This document shows positions 35,566 through 44,681 of a stretch of DNA of 64,000 bases, piece by piece (positions within the stretch are counted from its first letter, which is position 1; each line of letters begins with the position of its first letter). Source of the DNA: Roseovarius sp. Pro17 (lineage in GTDB: Bacteria; Pseudomonadota; Alphaproteobacteria; Rhodobacterales; Rhodobacteraceae). The notes below the pieces were generated by a model. The model saw only the letters and a program-made list of their open reading frames with translations, had not been told where the DNA came from and ran no database searches. The stretch spans positions 2,542,001 to 2,606,000 of the forward strand of contig NZ_CP141179.1 of assembly GCF_035599575.1 (NCBI RefSeq), given 5' to 3'. A program made the translations under genes and the position numbers.

Positions 35566-35943
35566 CTACTTCGGCAACATGAAGAACTCTTCACGGACGA
35601 TCTTATTATTCTCAACGGTATAAACTGCGATCTCGCGCAGCGTCATCTTCCGACCGGTGGCTTTCTGCGTAACCTCGACCTCGAAGCGCACTCCGAAACG
35701 GTGGGGCGGATGGACATAGGGCCCGTCGGCTTCGAGCTTGTGAATATCGTGCGTCGCCGTCCAATCCTCGCGTTTCGCTTTGATCGCGCCGCGGCCCTTG
35801 GCGATCCGCACGGATCGTCCGGGTGGCACAACCGCCTCGACCGACTCCGCGTTTTCGGCATAGACCTCGTCGACATGCTCAATGCCGCGACCGCTCCGCA
35901 TCGCCTCGACGAATTCCTGTCCGAGTTTGACTAAATCTTCCAT
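35566..35943 (-). CDS. NTF2-like/SnoaL-like small protein
   Basis: This encodes 125 residues with the cone-shaped NTF2/SnoaL pattern: an N-terminal helix pair (LVKLGQEFVEAMRSGRGIEHVDEVYAENAESVE), then beta-strands including TATHDIHKLEADGPYVHPPHRFGVRFEVEVTQKATGRKMTLREIAVYTVENNKIVREEFFM. The family holds many unrelated ligand-binding and enzyme functions, so none is assigned. GGAGG precedes the ATG at a good distance. An FNR-type box is centred about 60 nt upstream of the start, which would suit activation under low oxygen. Confidence 0.85.
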   Translation of the reverse strand: MEDLVKLGQEFVEAMRSGRGIEHVDEVYAENAESVEAVVPPGRSVRIAKGRGAIKAKREDWTATHDIHKLEADGPYVHPPHRFGVRFEVEVTQKATGRKMTLREIAVYTVENNKIVREEFFMLPK

Positions 35944-35996
35944 GCGAACCCTCCTTGTTTTGCCACCGAGCGTGGCACAGTTTCGCGGCGTGCAAC

Positions 35997-36010
35997 TTGA
36001 CAGGGATCAA
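35997..36010 (-). promoter_or_regulatory. FNR/FnrL-type operator
   Basis: TTGAC-AGGG-ATCAA fits the FNR/FnrL consensus TTGAY-N4-RTCAA in every defined position. Its centre lies about 60 nt upstream of the NTF2-like start codon. If the promoter is of the usual activated class with the box near -41, transcription would start about 20 nt before the ATG. The prediction rests on motif and spacing alone. Confidence 0.55.
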
Positions 36011-36111
36011 GAAGCTCAAGGGAATCTACGCGATCATCATGGCCGACATCCGTTTCGACGGGGCAAGATTCAATAGGGCTCCTAGCGGGCCTTCAACCAC
36101 CACTCCCCTTC

Positions 36112-37026
36112 CTAAACACCCTCCCGCCTTTGCAACCGCACCGGGATCTCGCGCGCTAGTTTCAGCAGATGCGCCATGAACGGCTTGGCCGCGTCATCGT
36201 CGCGGATCGCGGCGTAGAGCCGCTTGGTCAGGCCGCCCTCTGTGATGGGGCGCACGACATAGTCGGTACTGGTGCGCAATTCGCGCACGACCCAGTCCGG
36301 CAACACGGCAACACCCCGGTTCGAGGCGACAAGCAGCAGAATGACGGCGGTCAGTTCCACCTGTCGGATGCTGGCAGGCTCGACCTTGGCAGGTGTCAGC
36401 AGCTCGGTGAACACGTCCAGACGCGAGCGGTCGACCGGGTAGGTGATCAACGCCTGATCGCGAAAATCCTCGGCTTCGATAAACTTCTTCTGCGCCAGCG
36501 GATGCGTGGCCGAGGCCAAAAACACCGGCTCGTAGTCAAACAGCGGCTTGAATCCGATGCCGCGCAGCACCTCGGGGTCCGAGGACACGACCAGATCAAC
36601 CTCTTCCTTTTGCAGCGCAGGCAGCGCGTCAAAGGCGAGGCCGGGGCGAATATCGACGTCAACCTCGGGCCAGTTCTGGCGAAATGCCTCCAGCACCGGG
36701 AACAGCCACTCGAAACAGGCGTGACACTCAATAGCGATGTGCAGGCGGCCAGAACTTCCCTCGCGCACGCCGCTGAATTCGGCCTCCAGCGCCTCGATCT
36801 CGGGCAGCACCTTATTGGCGACGCGCAGCAGGCGCATCCCTGCCCCCGATAGCGTCATCGGCTTGGACCTTCGCACGAACAGTTCGACACCCGCCTGATC
36901 CTCAAGCCCCTTGATCTGATGGCTCAGCGCGGATTGCGTGATGTTCAGCTGATCGGCGGCCTTGGCCAGCCCGCCGGCGGCGTGGATCGCGCGGATCGTG
37001 CGCAGATGCCGGAACTCGATATGCAT
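36112..37026 (-). CDS. metR: LysR-family regulator MetR
   Basis: The 304-residue protein has the LysR N-terminal HTH (FRHLRTIRAIHAAGGLAKAADQLNITQSALSHQIKGLEDQAGVELFVRRSKPMTLSGAG) and a C-terminal effector domain. The start MHIEFRHLRTI and the IAIECHACFEWLFPVLEAFR stretch are typical of MetR, which uses homocysteine as coactivator for methionine genes. It is divergent from metF across about 97 nt, which supports the assignment. A TGAA-N5-TGAA direct repeat lies in the gap, but the classic inverted MetR box is not clear. Confidence 0.9.
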   Translation of the reverse strand: MHIEFRHLRTIRAIHAAGGLAKAADQLNITQSALSHQIKGLEDQAGVELFVRRSKPMTLSGAGMRLLRVANKVLPEIEALEAEFSGVREGSSGRLHIAIECHACFEWLFPVLEAFRQNWPEVDVDIRPGLAFDALPALQKEEVDLVVSSDPEVLRGIGFKPLFDYEPVFLASATHPLAQKKFIEAEDFRDQALITYPVDRSRLDVFTELLTPAKVEPASIRQVELTAVILLLVASNRGVAVLPDWVVRELRTSTDYVVRPITEGGLTKRLYAAIRDDDAAKPFMAHLLKLAREIPVRLQRREGV

Positions 37027-37123
37027 TATTAGTCAGCCTCATGTAGATCGTGAAAATTATGAATTTGCGTAATCTATGCTGCATTGCGACAAAGGCTCAA
37101 CACCTTAGATAGGAAATCCGACC

Positions 37124-37990
37124 ATGGCCGCGCCCAGAGTATCCTTCGAATTCTTTCCACCCAAGACGCTAGAGGCGTCGTTCCGCCTTTGGGACACGGT
37201 GCAAACACTGGCACCGCTACAGCCACGGTTCGTTTCGGTCACCTACGGAGCGGGCGGCACGACACGCACTCTGACGCGCGAGGCGGTCGGCACTTTGCAT
37301 GGATCGTCCGGCCTGAACGTGGCGGCGCATCTGACCTGCGTCAACGCAACCCGCGCGGAAACGATGGCCATTGCCGATGAATTTCACGCCGCCGGTGTGC
37401 GCGAGATCGTCGCCCTGCGCGGAGACGCCCCCAAGGATAGCGGCGGGTTCAAACCGCATCCCGAGGGGTTCAAGGACAGTTGCGAGCTGATCGCGGCCCT
37501 CAAGGAGCGCGGCGATTTCACCATCCGCGTCGGCGCCTATCCCGAGGCCCACCCCGAGGCTGCGGACACAAGCGCTGACATCGACTGGCTCAAGCGCAAA
37601 TTCGATGCGGGCGCCGACGAGGCGATCACGCAGTTCTTTTTCAGCGCCGATACATTCCTGCGCTTTCGCGACCGCTGCGCTGCGGCTGGCATCGACAAGC
37701 CGATCATCCCCGGCATTTTCCCGATCGAGAACTGGTCCGGCGCGCGCCGCTTTGCACAATCCTGCGGCACGACCGTTCCCGATTGGCTGAATTCGGCCTT
37801 TGAGACGGCCGAGCGTGACGGGCGCAGCGATCTTCTGGCCATCGCCGTTGCCACCGAGATGTGCAGCACCCTGATGGATCACGGCGTAGAGGATCTGCAT
37901 TTCTATACGCTCAACCGCCCCGAGTTGACGCGCGACATCTGCCACGCATTGGGCGTGACCCCCAGGGTGGAACTGCGCGACGTCGCATAG
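37124..37990 (+). CDS. metF: 5,10-methylenetetrahydrofolate reductase MetF
   Basis: MetF reduces 5,10-methylene-THF to 5-methyl-THF, the methyl donor for methionine. The product has 288 residues, the bacterial catalytic-domain size. Typical pieces are VSFEFFPPKT at the start, FVSVTYGAGGTTR, AHLTCVNATRAE, EIVALRGDAPKD and FGADEAITQFFFS-like sequence (GADEAITQFFFSADTFLRF). FAD binding is by family. The gene is under likely MetR control from the divergent intergenic region and ends at a hairpin shared with the convergent DUF2235 gene. Confidence 0.96.
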   Translation: MAAPRVSFEFFPPKTLEASFRLWDTVQTLAPLQPRFVSVTYGAGGTTRTLTREAVGTLHGSSGLNVAAHLTCVNATRAETMAIADEFHAAGVREIVALRGDAPKDSGGFKPHPEGFKDSCELIAALKERGDFTIRVGAYPEAHPEAADTSADIDWLKRKFDAGADEAITQFFFSADTFLRFRDRCAAAGIDKPIIPGIFPIENWSGARRFAQSCGTTVPDWLNSAFETAERDGRSDLLAIAVATEMCSTLMDHGVEDLHFYTLNRPELTRDICHALGVTPRVELRDVA

Positions 37991-38013
37991 ATCGGCCTGA
38001 ATAGAATAGTAGT

Positions 38014-38038
38014 GCGCCGCCCCTCATCCGGGCGGCGC
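38014..38038. terminator. Bidirectional hairpin between metF and the DUF2235 gene
   Basis: GCGCCGCCC (38014-38022) pairs perfectly with GGGCGGCGC (38030-38038) around a 7-nt loop. The stop codon of the minus-strand DUF2235 gene (38026-38024) lies in that loop, so the 3' arm is coding. It begins 24 nt after the metF stop. There is no T-tract, so efficiency as an intrinsic terminator is doubtful. Confidence 0.55.
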
Positions 38039-39085
38039 TACGCCTTGACGGGCGGTTTCATGCACGCTCTCGGACGGATCAACTCCGACCTCTCTTGGCC
38101 AGCGAATTAGGAATAACCAACCCCAACCGCCCCAAGTGCCGCACGATGGCGCGCCCGCGTCTCGCGGAAAGCGTTCGCGCCAGCCCTCAGGCAGCGGCAA
38201 GCCCGCCTGCTCGCCATTCTCCAGCAACCAGACCAGCGGAATATTCGCCAGCGGACGCGCGGCCTCGAACCCATACAGATGCCCGCCGACATCGCCATGC
38301 GAACCGCGAAACCAGACCTGTTGCACGTCGGCTTGCATATCGGGACTGGTCTGCCAAATGAACGGACGATAGGCGACGCGGGTTTCGTTCAGCGCCAGCG
38401 CCTGATACCCGCGCAGCACACACGCCCCCAACTCGTGAGAATGAAATTCATGGGACGCGGCACCCCAGCGCCACAGGACCGGCAGGCGCAGACCCAGCGC
38501 CTTGACGGTGTCAAAAACGCCGACCATCTCGATCGGAACGGCGTCGTGGCAATAGGCGCGGCGAAACGCCTGCAGCACGCCCCTGCTGGGCGGTGTCCGG
38601 TAGTAGCGCCACGCCAGCCGCACATGACGCTCGATAGCCTCGTCAGCGCGCAGCAGACCCACCATGTCGATAGCCCCCGCCAGCGAGCGCACTGCATATC
38701 CGCCACGCGAAAAACCGATCAGGTAGATGCGATCCCCCGGCCGATAACGGCTGGCAAGGTGGCCATAGGCGCGGCGAATTTGCCGATTGATTCCGCGCCC
38801 CATCAGCACGCCCAGCGTGCTGCGCCAGTCCTGCCATTGCAGCCCCGCTTCGTAATAGAGGTTCAGATGCGTGCCCTTGCTGTCGGACAGCAGACGATAG
38901 ACGCGGCCCGCATTGCTTTCGCGCCCCGGAACGAGGGACGACATGGTGCCGTCCAAAATTACCACATGTGTGATCGATCCGCGCTGAGCGTGCCCGCCTT
39001 CGCGCCCACTACGCAGATGTTCCGGGCCGCCGGGCAATGCCCATTCGTAAAGCCGCCTGATCCACTTGCGCAACACTATGCCCAT
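38024..39085 (-). CDS. DUF2235 alpha/beta-hydrolase
   Basis: This encodes 353 residues. THVVILDGTMSSL at about 39-51 opens the hydrolase fold, IYLIGFSRGGYAVRSLAGAI carries the GxSxG-type nucleophile, and VWFRGSHGDVGGHLYG supplies the late acid region typical of DUF2235. The family includes type VI secretion phospholipase effectors (Tle) as well as housekeeping hydrolases. No VgrG, PAAR or immunity gene is adjacent, and no signal peptide is evident, so an effector role is not supported here. Substrate unknown. Confidence 0.88.
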   Translation of the reverse strand: MGIVLRKWIRRLYEWALPGGPEHLRSGREGGHAQRGSITHVVILDGTMSSLVPGRESNAGRVYRLLSDSKGTHLNLYYEAGLQWQDWRSTLGVLMGRGINRQIRRAYGHLASRYRPGDRIYLIGFSRGGYAVRSLAGAIDMVGLLRADEAIERHVRLAWRYYRTPPSRGVLQAFRRAYCHDAVPIEMVGVFDTVKALGLRLPVLWRWGAASHEFHSHELGACVLRGYQALALNETRVAYRPFIWQTSPDMQADVQQVWFRGSHGDVGGHLYGFEAARPLANIPLVWLLENGEQAGLPLPEGWRERFPRDAGAPSCGTWGGWGWLFLIRWPREVGVDPSESVHETARQGVAPPG

Positions 39086-39223
39086 CCCCGCTGGTCTATG
39101 TCCTGCGCCCCTCGACCAAAGCGCACGCCTGTAAGGAAAAGATGTCGCATCGCAGGCGCTGCCTCAAGTCATGGCGCGCGCCCTTGGGCATTTTCTTGGA
39201 AAACATCTCCATGACGCAACGCT

Positions 39224-40195
39224 TTAGCGCCGCGCCAACCATCCCAAGCGCGAAAAGAGGCCCAGCAACAGCGCGCCCAGACCCAGCAGCACCGCGCAGA
39301 CGATCCAGAACGCATGCGGCGCATTCGCGCCCGGCATGCCGCCCACGTTGATGCCCAAAAGGCCGGTGATAAGTCCCAGCGGCAGGAAAACGGCGGTGAC
39401 GACCGACAACAGCAGCATCTGGCGGTTCATCGCCTCGGCGCGCGCATCCATGATGTGATCATGCACCACCTGCGCGCGGTCGCGGATTGCGTCCAACTCC
39501 TCGGCCAGGCGTGTGACACGCTCGGTCGCCTCGCGCAGAGCGCTGCGCTGGGCGGGGCCGACCCATGGCAGCGGCTCAATTTCGAGCGTGCTGAGCGCGT
39601 CGCGCTGGGGAAACATGTAGCGGCGTAGCTGGATCGACACGCGCCGGATTTCGGCCAACTCGCGACGGGGCGGTGCGCCCGCGCCTGCCTCGACAGCGTC
39701 CTCCAGATCATCGATCCGCTCGTTCAGGTCCGCGACGACAGGCTCGGTCCGGTCGGCAAGGCGCAGGGCAAGCTGGGCAATCACTTCGGACGTGGCCGCG
39801 GGGCCCGTGCCGTCCTCGCAATGCTGCAGCAGATCCTGCACCGCCTGCACTGGGCGGCGGGTCAGCGTAACGATCCGGCGCGGCCCAGCCCAGATGCGCA
39901 GGCTGATCATATCCTCGGGGTCCTCGCCGGGGTTCAGATTGACGCCCCGTAGGTTCATCAGCACGCCACCTTGGTAAAGCGTGCAGCGCGGACGCGTTTC
40001 CTCGGCCATCAGCGCGCCGGCAATTATGTCATCGCCGCCCAGCGCAGTCAGCCATGCGCCGTCCTCGCCCGACGACTGACGCACATGCACCCAGAGGATC
40101 GCGCCCTCGGGCACGTCTTGCCCCCCGGCAGCCTCAGGCGCAATCCGGCGCGCGCCGCCCTGCCCGTCCAGCAGGATCGCGGTCATTTCATGCAT
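39224..40195 (-). CDS. ZntB/CorA-family divalent cation transporter
   Basis: The ATG at 40195 has GGAGG five bases upstream; in-frame GTG two codons earlier overlaps that site. The 323-residue protein has the large cytoplasmic domain of CorA-type channels followed by two C-terminal membrane helices (about 260-282 and 293-315). Between them the signature loop reads GINVGGMPG, the ZntB-like form of the GMN motif. LLSVVTAVFLPLGLITGLLGINVGG is typical. Zinc or magnesium transport is likely; ion and direction cannot be read from sequence. Confidence 0.9.
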   Translation of the reverse strand: MHEMTAILLDGQGGARRIAPEAAGGQDVPEGAILWVHVRQSSGEDGAWLTALGGDDIIAGALMAEETRPRCTLYQGGVLMNLRGVNLNPGEDPEDMISLRIWAGPRRIVTLTRRPVQAVQDLLQHCEDGTGPAATSEVIAQLALRLADRTEPVVADLNERIDDLEDAVEAGAGAPPRRELAEIRRVSIQLRRYMFPQRDALSTLEIEPLPWVGPAQRSALREATERVTRLAEELDAIRDRAQVVHDHIMDARAEAMNRQMLLLSVVTAVFLPLGLITGLLGINVGGMPGANAPHAFWIVCAVLLGLGALLLGLFSRLGWLARR

Positions 40196-40339
40196 CGTCA
40201 CCTCCGTCTGAACGCACGGCCATAGAACGTCAGTGCGTGAGGCAGGGCCAGCCCTTATTTACGCGGCGCAGATTTCCATCGGGCTTTCCCTCAGGCGCCG
40301 AATTGGCTAAGCCACGAGGCAAGGATAAGGAGCGATCCC

Positions 40340-43300
40340 ATGGCGATGGACAAGACATTCGATGCGGCCGAGGCCGAGCAGCGTCTATATGAGGCGTGGG
40401 AGACATCCGGCGCGTTCAAGGCAGGTGCGAACGCCGCCGAGGGGGCTGAACCCTTCAGCATCATGATCCCGCCGCCGAACGTCACCGGCAGCCTGCATAT
40501 GGGCCATGCGTTCAACAACACGCTTCAGGACATTCTGGTGCGCTGGCACCGCATGCGCGGTTTCGACACCCTATGGCAACCCGGCACCGATCATGCCGGT
40601 ATCGCCACGCAGATGGTGACCGAACGCGACATGGCCGCCAATGGCGAGCCGACGCGCGCCGAGATGGGCCGCGAGGCGTTCATCGAGCGCGTCTGGCAGC
40701 AAAAGGTGAAATCGCGCGGCACCATTATCGGCCAGCTCAAGCGCCTTGGTGCGTCTGCCGACTGGTCGCGCGAGGCGTTCACCATGGGTGGCGCGGCGGG
40801 CGATCCGGACAAGGGCAAGGGCCCGAATTTCCACGATGCGGTCATCAAGGTCTTTGTTGATATGTTCGACAAGGGGCTGATTTATCGCGGCAAGCGGCTG
40901 GTCAACTGGGACCCGCATTTCGAGACGGCGATTTCCGATCTGGAGGTCGAGAACGTCGAGGTTGCCGGGCACATGTGGCACTTCAAATACCCGCTCGCCG
41001 GTGGCGAGACCTACGAGTATCTGGAAAAGGACGAGGATGGTCACGTCACATTCCGCGAAATGCGCGATTACATTGCCATCGCCACGACCCGGCCCGAAAC
41101 GATGCTGGGCGACGGCGCGGTGGCCGTGCATCCCTCGGACGCACGCTACGCCGCTATCATAGGCAAGCTGTGTGAAATTCCGGTGGGGCCTAAGGAACAT
41201 CGCCGCCTGATCCCGATCATCACTGATGAATATCCCGATCCGAATTTCGGCTCGGGCGCGGTCAAGATCACGGGCGCGCATGATTTCAACGACTACGCGG
41301 TGGCCAAACGCAACGGGATTCCCTGCTATCGCCTGATGGATACAAGCGCACAGATGCGCGATGACAGCGCGCCTTATGCTGAGGCCGCGAGCATCGCAAT
41401 GGCCATCGCCAAGGGTGAGCGCGAGATGGGCGAGGCCGAGGTCGACACGATCAACCTCGTGCCCGACGATCTGCGCGGGCTGGACCGACTGGAGGCACGC
41501 AAGCGCGTCGTCGAGCAGATCACCGGTGAGGGTCTGGCCGTCATGGTGCCGGGCGACCCCGAAGAGTCCGAGGGCAATGTCTGCATGGACCCCGGCATGG
41601 TCCCGCTGGTCGAAGCCAAGCAGATCATGCAGCCCTTCGGCGACCGCTCGAAAGTAGTGATCGAACCGATGCTGACGGACCAGTGGTTCGTCGATACCGC
41701 GCAGATCGTGATGCCCGCCATCGACGCCGTCCGCTCGGGCGACGTGACGATCATGCCTGAGAGTGATCGCAAGGTCTATTTCCACTGGCTAGAGAATATC
41801 GAGCCTTGGTGCATTTCGCGCCAGTTGTGGTGGGGGCATCAGATTCCGGTCTGGTATGGTCTCGATCTGGAGCGGGGCGAGTTCAAGGATGACGAATCCG
41901 ACGGCGCGCTGGATATGGTCGAGATGCAGCGCCTCTTGTGGGATCAATCGCTGGCAAAGGGCACCGACCGCTATCACGCAGCGCCTGATTTCAAAGGGCT
42001 GGCTGACAAGTTCGACGACGTTCTGGCCGGTCTGCCGACGCCGCTGAACCATGCGCGCCTTGTCGAAGTGGCGAGTCGTGATGAAGCGATGCACTGTCTG
42101 GCCGAAAGTCTGGCGGACTACGTAAGCAGTCAGGACCCGACGCATCTGCTTTATCCGGTGTGGCGCGATCCCGATGTGCTGGACACGTGGTTTTCGTCCG
42201 GCCTCTGGCCCATCGGCACGCTGGGCTGGCCCGAGGAAACGCCTGAACTGGCCAAGTATTTCCCGACCAGCACGCTGATCACCGGTTTCGACATCATCTT
42301 TTTCTGGGTCGCCCGGATGATGATGATGCAATACGCCGTGACCGGGCAAAAGCCGTTCAGCCATGTCTATGTCCACGCGCTGGTGCGCGACGAGAAGGGC
42401 AAGAAGATGTCCAAATCCTTGGGCAACGTGCTGGACCCGCTGGAATTAATCGACGAATACGGCACCGACGCCGTGCGGTTCACCCTGACGGCCATGGCTG
42501 CGATGGGGCGTGATCTGAAACTGTCCAGCAGCCGCATCGCGGGCTATCGCAACTTCGGCACCAAACTCTGGAATGCCGCGCGCTTTGCCGAGATGAACGG
42601 GGCGACCACCGCTGCTCTGAGCAGTGATTATTCGCAGAATAACCTGCCCGCGCCAAATGAGACGGTGAACAAGTGGATCGTAGGCGAAACGGCAAAGGTG
42701 CGTCAGGATGTGGATGCCGCGCTGGAGGCGTATCGCTTCAACGACGCGGCGAATGCGCTGTATGTTTTTGTCTGGGGCAAGGTCTGTGACTGGTATGTCG
42801 AATTTTCCAAGCCGCTGCTGATGGACGGCGAGGACGCAGTCAAGCGCGAGACGCAGGAGACGATGGCATGGGTTATCGACCAATGTCTGATTTTGCTGCA
42901 CCCTATCATGCCCTTCATCACCGAAGAGCTGTGGGGCGATCTGGGCGAGCGGCAAAAGATGCTGATTCATACCGATTGGCCTGAGTATGGCAATGAGGTC
43001 GTCGATGCGGCGGCCGACCGCGAGATGAACTGGGTCATTTCCCTGATCGACGCAGTGCGCAGCGCGCGCGCGCAGATGCATGTGCCGGCGGGGCTGAAAA
43101 TTCCGATGCTGGTCACAGCACTGGACGATGCCGGCAAAGCCGCGTGGGAGCGTAACGAGGCGATGATCAAGCGGCTGGCGCGGATCGAGAGCCTTGCCCA
43201 TGTCGATGCCTTCCCCAAGGGCTGCGCAACTGTCGCCGTCGAGGGCGGTATTTTTGGCCTGCCGCTGGCGGACATCATCGACGTGGACGAAGAAAAGGCG

Positions 43301-43489
43301 CGGTTGGAGAAAGCACTGGGCAAGCTGGAAAAGGAAATCGGCGGGCTGAAAGGGCGCGTGAACAACCCCAAATTCGTAGCCTCAGCGCCCGAAGACGTGG
43401 TCATCGAGGCCCAAGGCAACCTCGCCCTGCGCGAAGAAGAGGCCGTGACGCTGCGCGCGGCGCTGGCAAGGCTGGCTGAACTGGGCTAG
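40340..43489 (+). CDS. valS: Valyl-tRNA synthetase
   Basis: ValS charges tRNA-Val. The protein has 1049 residues, longer than the roughly 950 of E. coli, with extra sequence inside the catalytic and editing regions. Class I motifs are [13 protein letters not shown] (HIGH, about residues 53-65) and [11 protein letters not shown] (KMSKS, near 686). The editing domain lies about 210-470, the anticodon-binding domain about 790-930, and a C-terminal coiled coil ([27 protein letters not shown]) closes it. The start follows AAGGATAAGGAGC. It is a single gene. Confidence 0.97.
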   Translation: MAMDKTFDAAEAEQRLYEAWETSGAFKAGANAAEGAEPFSIMIPPPNVTGSLHMGHAFNNTLQDILVRWHRMRGFDTLWQPGTDHAGIATQMVTERDMAANGEPTRAEMGREAFIERVWQQKVKSRGTIIGQLKRLGASADWSREAFTMGGAAGDPDKGKGPNFHDAVIKVFVDMFDKGLIYRGKRLVNWDPHFETAISDLEVENVEVAGHMWHFKYPLAGGETYEYLEKDEDGHVTFREMRDYIAIATTRPETMLGDGAVAVHPSDARYAAIIGKLCEIPVGPKEHRRLIPIITDEYPDPNFGSGAVKITGAHDFNDYAVAKRNGIPCYRLMDTSAQMRDDSAPYAEAASIAMAIAKGEREMGEAEVDTINLVPDDLRGLDRLEARKRVVEQITGEGLAVMVPGDPEESEGNVCMDPGMVPLVEAKQIMQPFGDRSKVVIEPMLTDQWFVDTAQIVMPAIDAVRSGDVTIMPESDRKVYFHWLENIEPWCISRQLWWGHQIPVWYGLDLERGEFKDDESDGALDMVEMQRLLWDQSLAKGTDRYHAAPDFKGLADKFDDVLAGLPTPLNHARLVEVASRDEAMHCLAESLADYVSSQDPTHLLYPVWRDPDVLDTWFSSGLWPIGTLGWPEETPELAKYFPTSTLITGFDIIFFWVARMMMMQYAVTGQKPFSHVYVHALVRDEKGKKMSKSLGNVLDPLELIDEYGTDAVRFTLTAMAAMGRDLKLSSSRIAGYRNFGTKLWNAARFAEMNGATTAALSSDYSQNNLPAPNETVNKWIVGETAKVRQDVDAALEAYRFNDAANALYVFVWGKVCDWYVEFSKPLLMDGEDAVKRETQETMAWVIDQCLILLHPIMPFITEELWGDLGERQKMLIHTDWPEYGNEVVDAAADREMNWVISLIDAVRSARAQMHVPAGLKIPMLVTALDDAGKAAWERNEAMIKRLARIESLAHVDAFPKGCATVAVEGGIFGLPLADIIDVDEEKARLEKALGKLEKEIGGLKGRVNNPKFVASAPEDVVIEAQGNLALREEEAVTLRAALARLAELG

Positions 43490-43578
43490 GGCGGCGCGCT
43501 CACAAAGCGGTGTTTAGGGCCATGAAACCCGCGACACTGGCCCGCGCCGCCTCGGACAGAGGAAACCCCCTGTCCGAG
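43490..43578 (+). other. Structured RNA-like element after valS (three stems)
   Basis: Directly after the valS stop, GGCGGCGC (43490-43497) pairs with GCGCCGCC (43544-43551). Inside it, GGGCCA (43517-43522) pairs with TGGCCC (43538-43543). Next to it CTCGGACAG (43551-43559) pairs with CTGTCCGAG (43570-43578) around a 10-nt loop. All arms are perfect. It may be the valS 3' end or terminator, a processed small RNA, or a repeat unit. No T-tract is present. Confidence 0.5.
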
Positions 43579-43652
43579 TAGCGGCCTACGAAGCGTTGCC
43601 CTGCGCAAGCGCGGTGCGATTGACGCCGCGCGCCGTCCTGATACCAAGCGTC

Positions 43653-44585
43653 ATGGCCGTGATATTTATCCAAACCCTTCCGTTCTTTATGATCATCGCG
43701 CTTGGCTACGGCGCGGGGCGCAGTGGATTTTTCACGCCCGAGGCGACAGCGTGGCTGACGAAATTCGTGTTCTACTTTGCCCTGTCGGCAATGCTGCTGC
43801 GGTTTTCGGCCAACCTTAGCGTGCGCGAGGTCTTTGATCTGCCATTCGTGCTGGCCTATCTGTGCGGCTCTGGCGTGATCTATGTGCTGGCGACAGTGGT
43901 CGCCATCCTGCGCGGCACCCGCGCCGAAGAGGCGGCGGTCGAGGCGCAATGCGCGGTGATCGGCAATGTCGGTTTTCTGGGTATCCCTATGTTGGCGATG
44001 TTGATGGGTGAGGCGGCAATCCCAGCGGTGATGATGGTGCTGGCGGTCGATCTGATCGTGTTCGGCGCGCTGATCGTGATCGTGATTACCGGCACGCGCG
44101 ACGGGCGGATGCGTCCAGCGGTGCTGGGCACGGTCGGGCTAGGCCTGCTGAAAAACCCGATGATCGTGTCGATTGTCGTCGGTCTGACATTGGCCTCCCT
44201 GCGCCTGCCGATCCCCGGCCCGGTGAACGAATTTTTGATCATTTTGGGCGACGCTGCGACGCCCGGCGCGCTCTTTGCCATTGGCGCATCGCTGGCCGGA
44301 AAATCGGCCGAGCGGCCTTATGTCGCGGGCTGGCTCAGCTTTTGCAAACTGGTGTTGCACCCTGCAGCCGTGGCCGTGGCCGCGTTACTGGTCTTTGACG
44401 TGCCGTCCTACATGGCGGCGGTGATGATCGCGGCGGCCTCGCTGCCGGTGGCTGGCAACGTCTATATGCTGGCGCAGCACTACGGCATCGCGCCGCAGCG
44501 AGTATCGACGTCAATCCTGATCTCGACCGTGCTGGCGGCGGTTACCGTGTCGCTGGTGATCGGCTGGGTGCAGCCGCTCTATTAA
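43653..44585 (+). CDS. AEC-family (auxin efflux carrier type) transporter
   Basis: The ATG at 43653 gives 310 residues beginning MAVIFIQTLPFFMIIALGYGAGRSGFF, the standard family start; the upstream open frame adds a charged stretch unlike the family. Ten membrane segments are apparent, with GNVGFLGIPMLAMLMGEAA near 124-142 and GLLKNPMIVSIVVGL as family hallmarks. Bacterial AEC proteins move organic anions such as malate or malonate; the substrate here is not evident. Confidence 0.9.
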   Translation: MAVIFIQTLPFFMIIALGYGAGRSGFFTPEATAWLTKFVFYFALSAMLLRFSANLSVREVFDLPFVLAYLCGSGVIYVLATVVAILRGTRAEEAAVEAQCAVIGNVGFLGIPMLAMLMGEAAIPAVMMVLAVDLIVFGALIVIVITGTRDGRMRPAVLGTVGLGLLKNPMIVSIVVGLTLASLRLPIPGPVNEFLIILGDAATPGALFAIGASLAGKSAERPYVAGWLSFCKLVLHPAAVAVAALLVFDVPSYMAAVMIAAASLPVAGNVYMLAQHYGIAPQRVSTSILISTVLAAVTVSLVIGWVQPLY

Positions 44586-44681
44586 GCGTCGGGCAAAGGC
44601 GCGTCTTTAGCCGTTTAACACCCGATAGACGCCTGCTAAGCTTACCGGTGACAAATGCAATTCTATCTAAGGAGCGTCGCC

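Noticed and set aside
35955-36179. Small open frame of 74 codons between the NTF2-like gene and metR
   Set aside because: It overlaps the FNR-type box and the metR 3' end, lacks a ribosome-binding site and looks like random translation.
37027-37123. Classic MetR operator (TGAA-N5-TTCA) between metR and metF
   Set aside because: Only a direct TGAA-N5-TGAA repeat was found. The gene arrangement supports MetR control, but the site itself cannot be named.
38024-39085. Type VI effector-immunity pair
   Set aside because: The DUF2235 gene has no adjacent immunity, VgrG or PAAR gene and sits among housekeeping genes.
40571-41785. Minus-strand open frame (404 codons) inside valS
   Set aside because: It mirrors conserved catalytic parts of valS and has no start context or family match.
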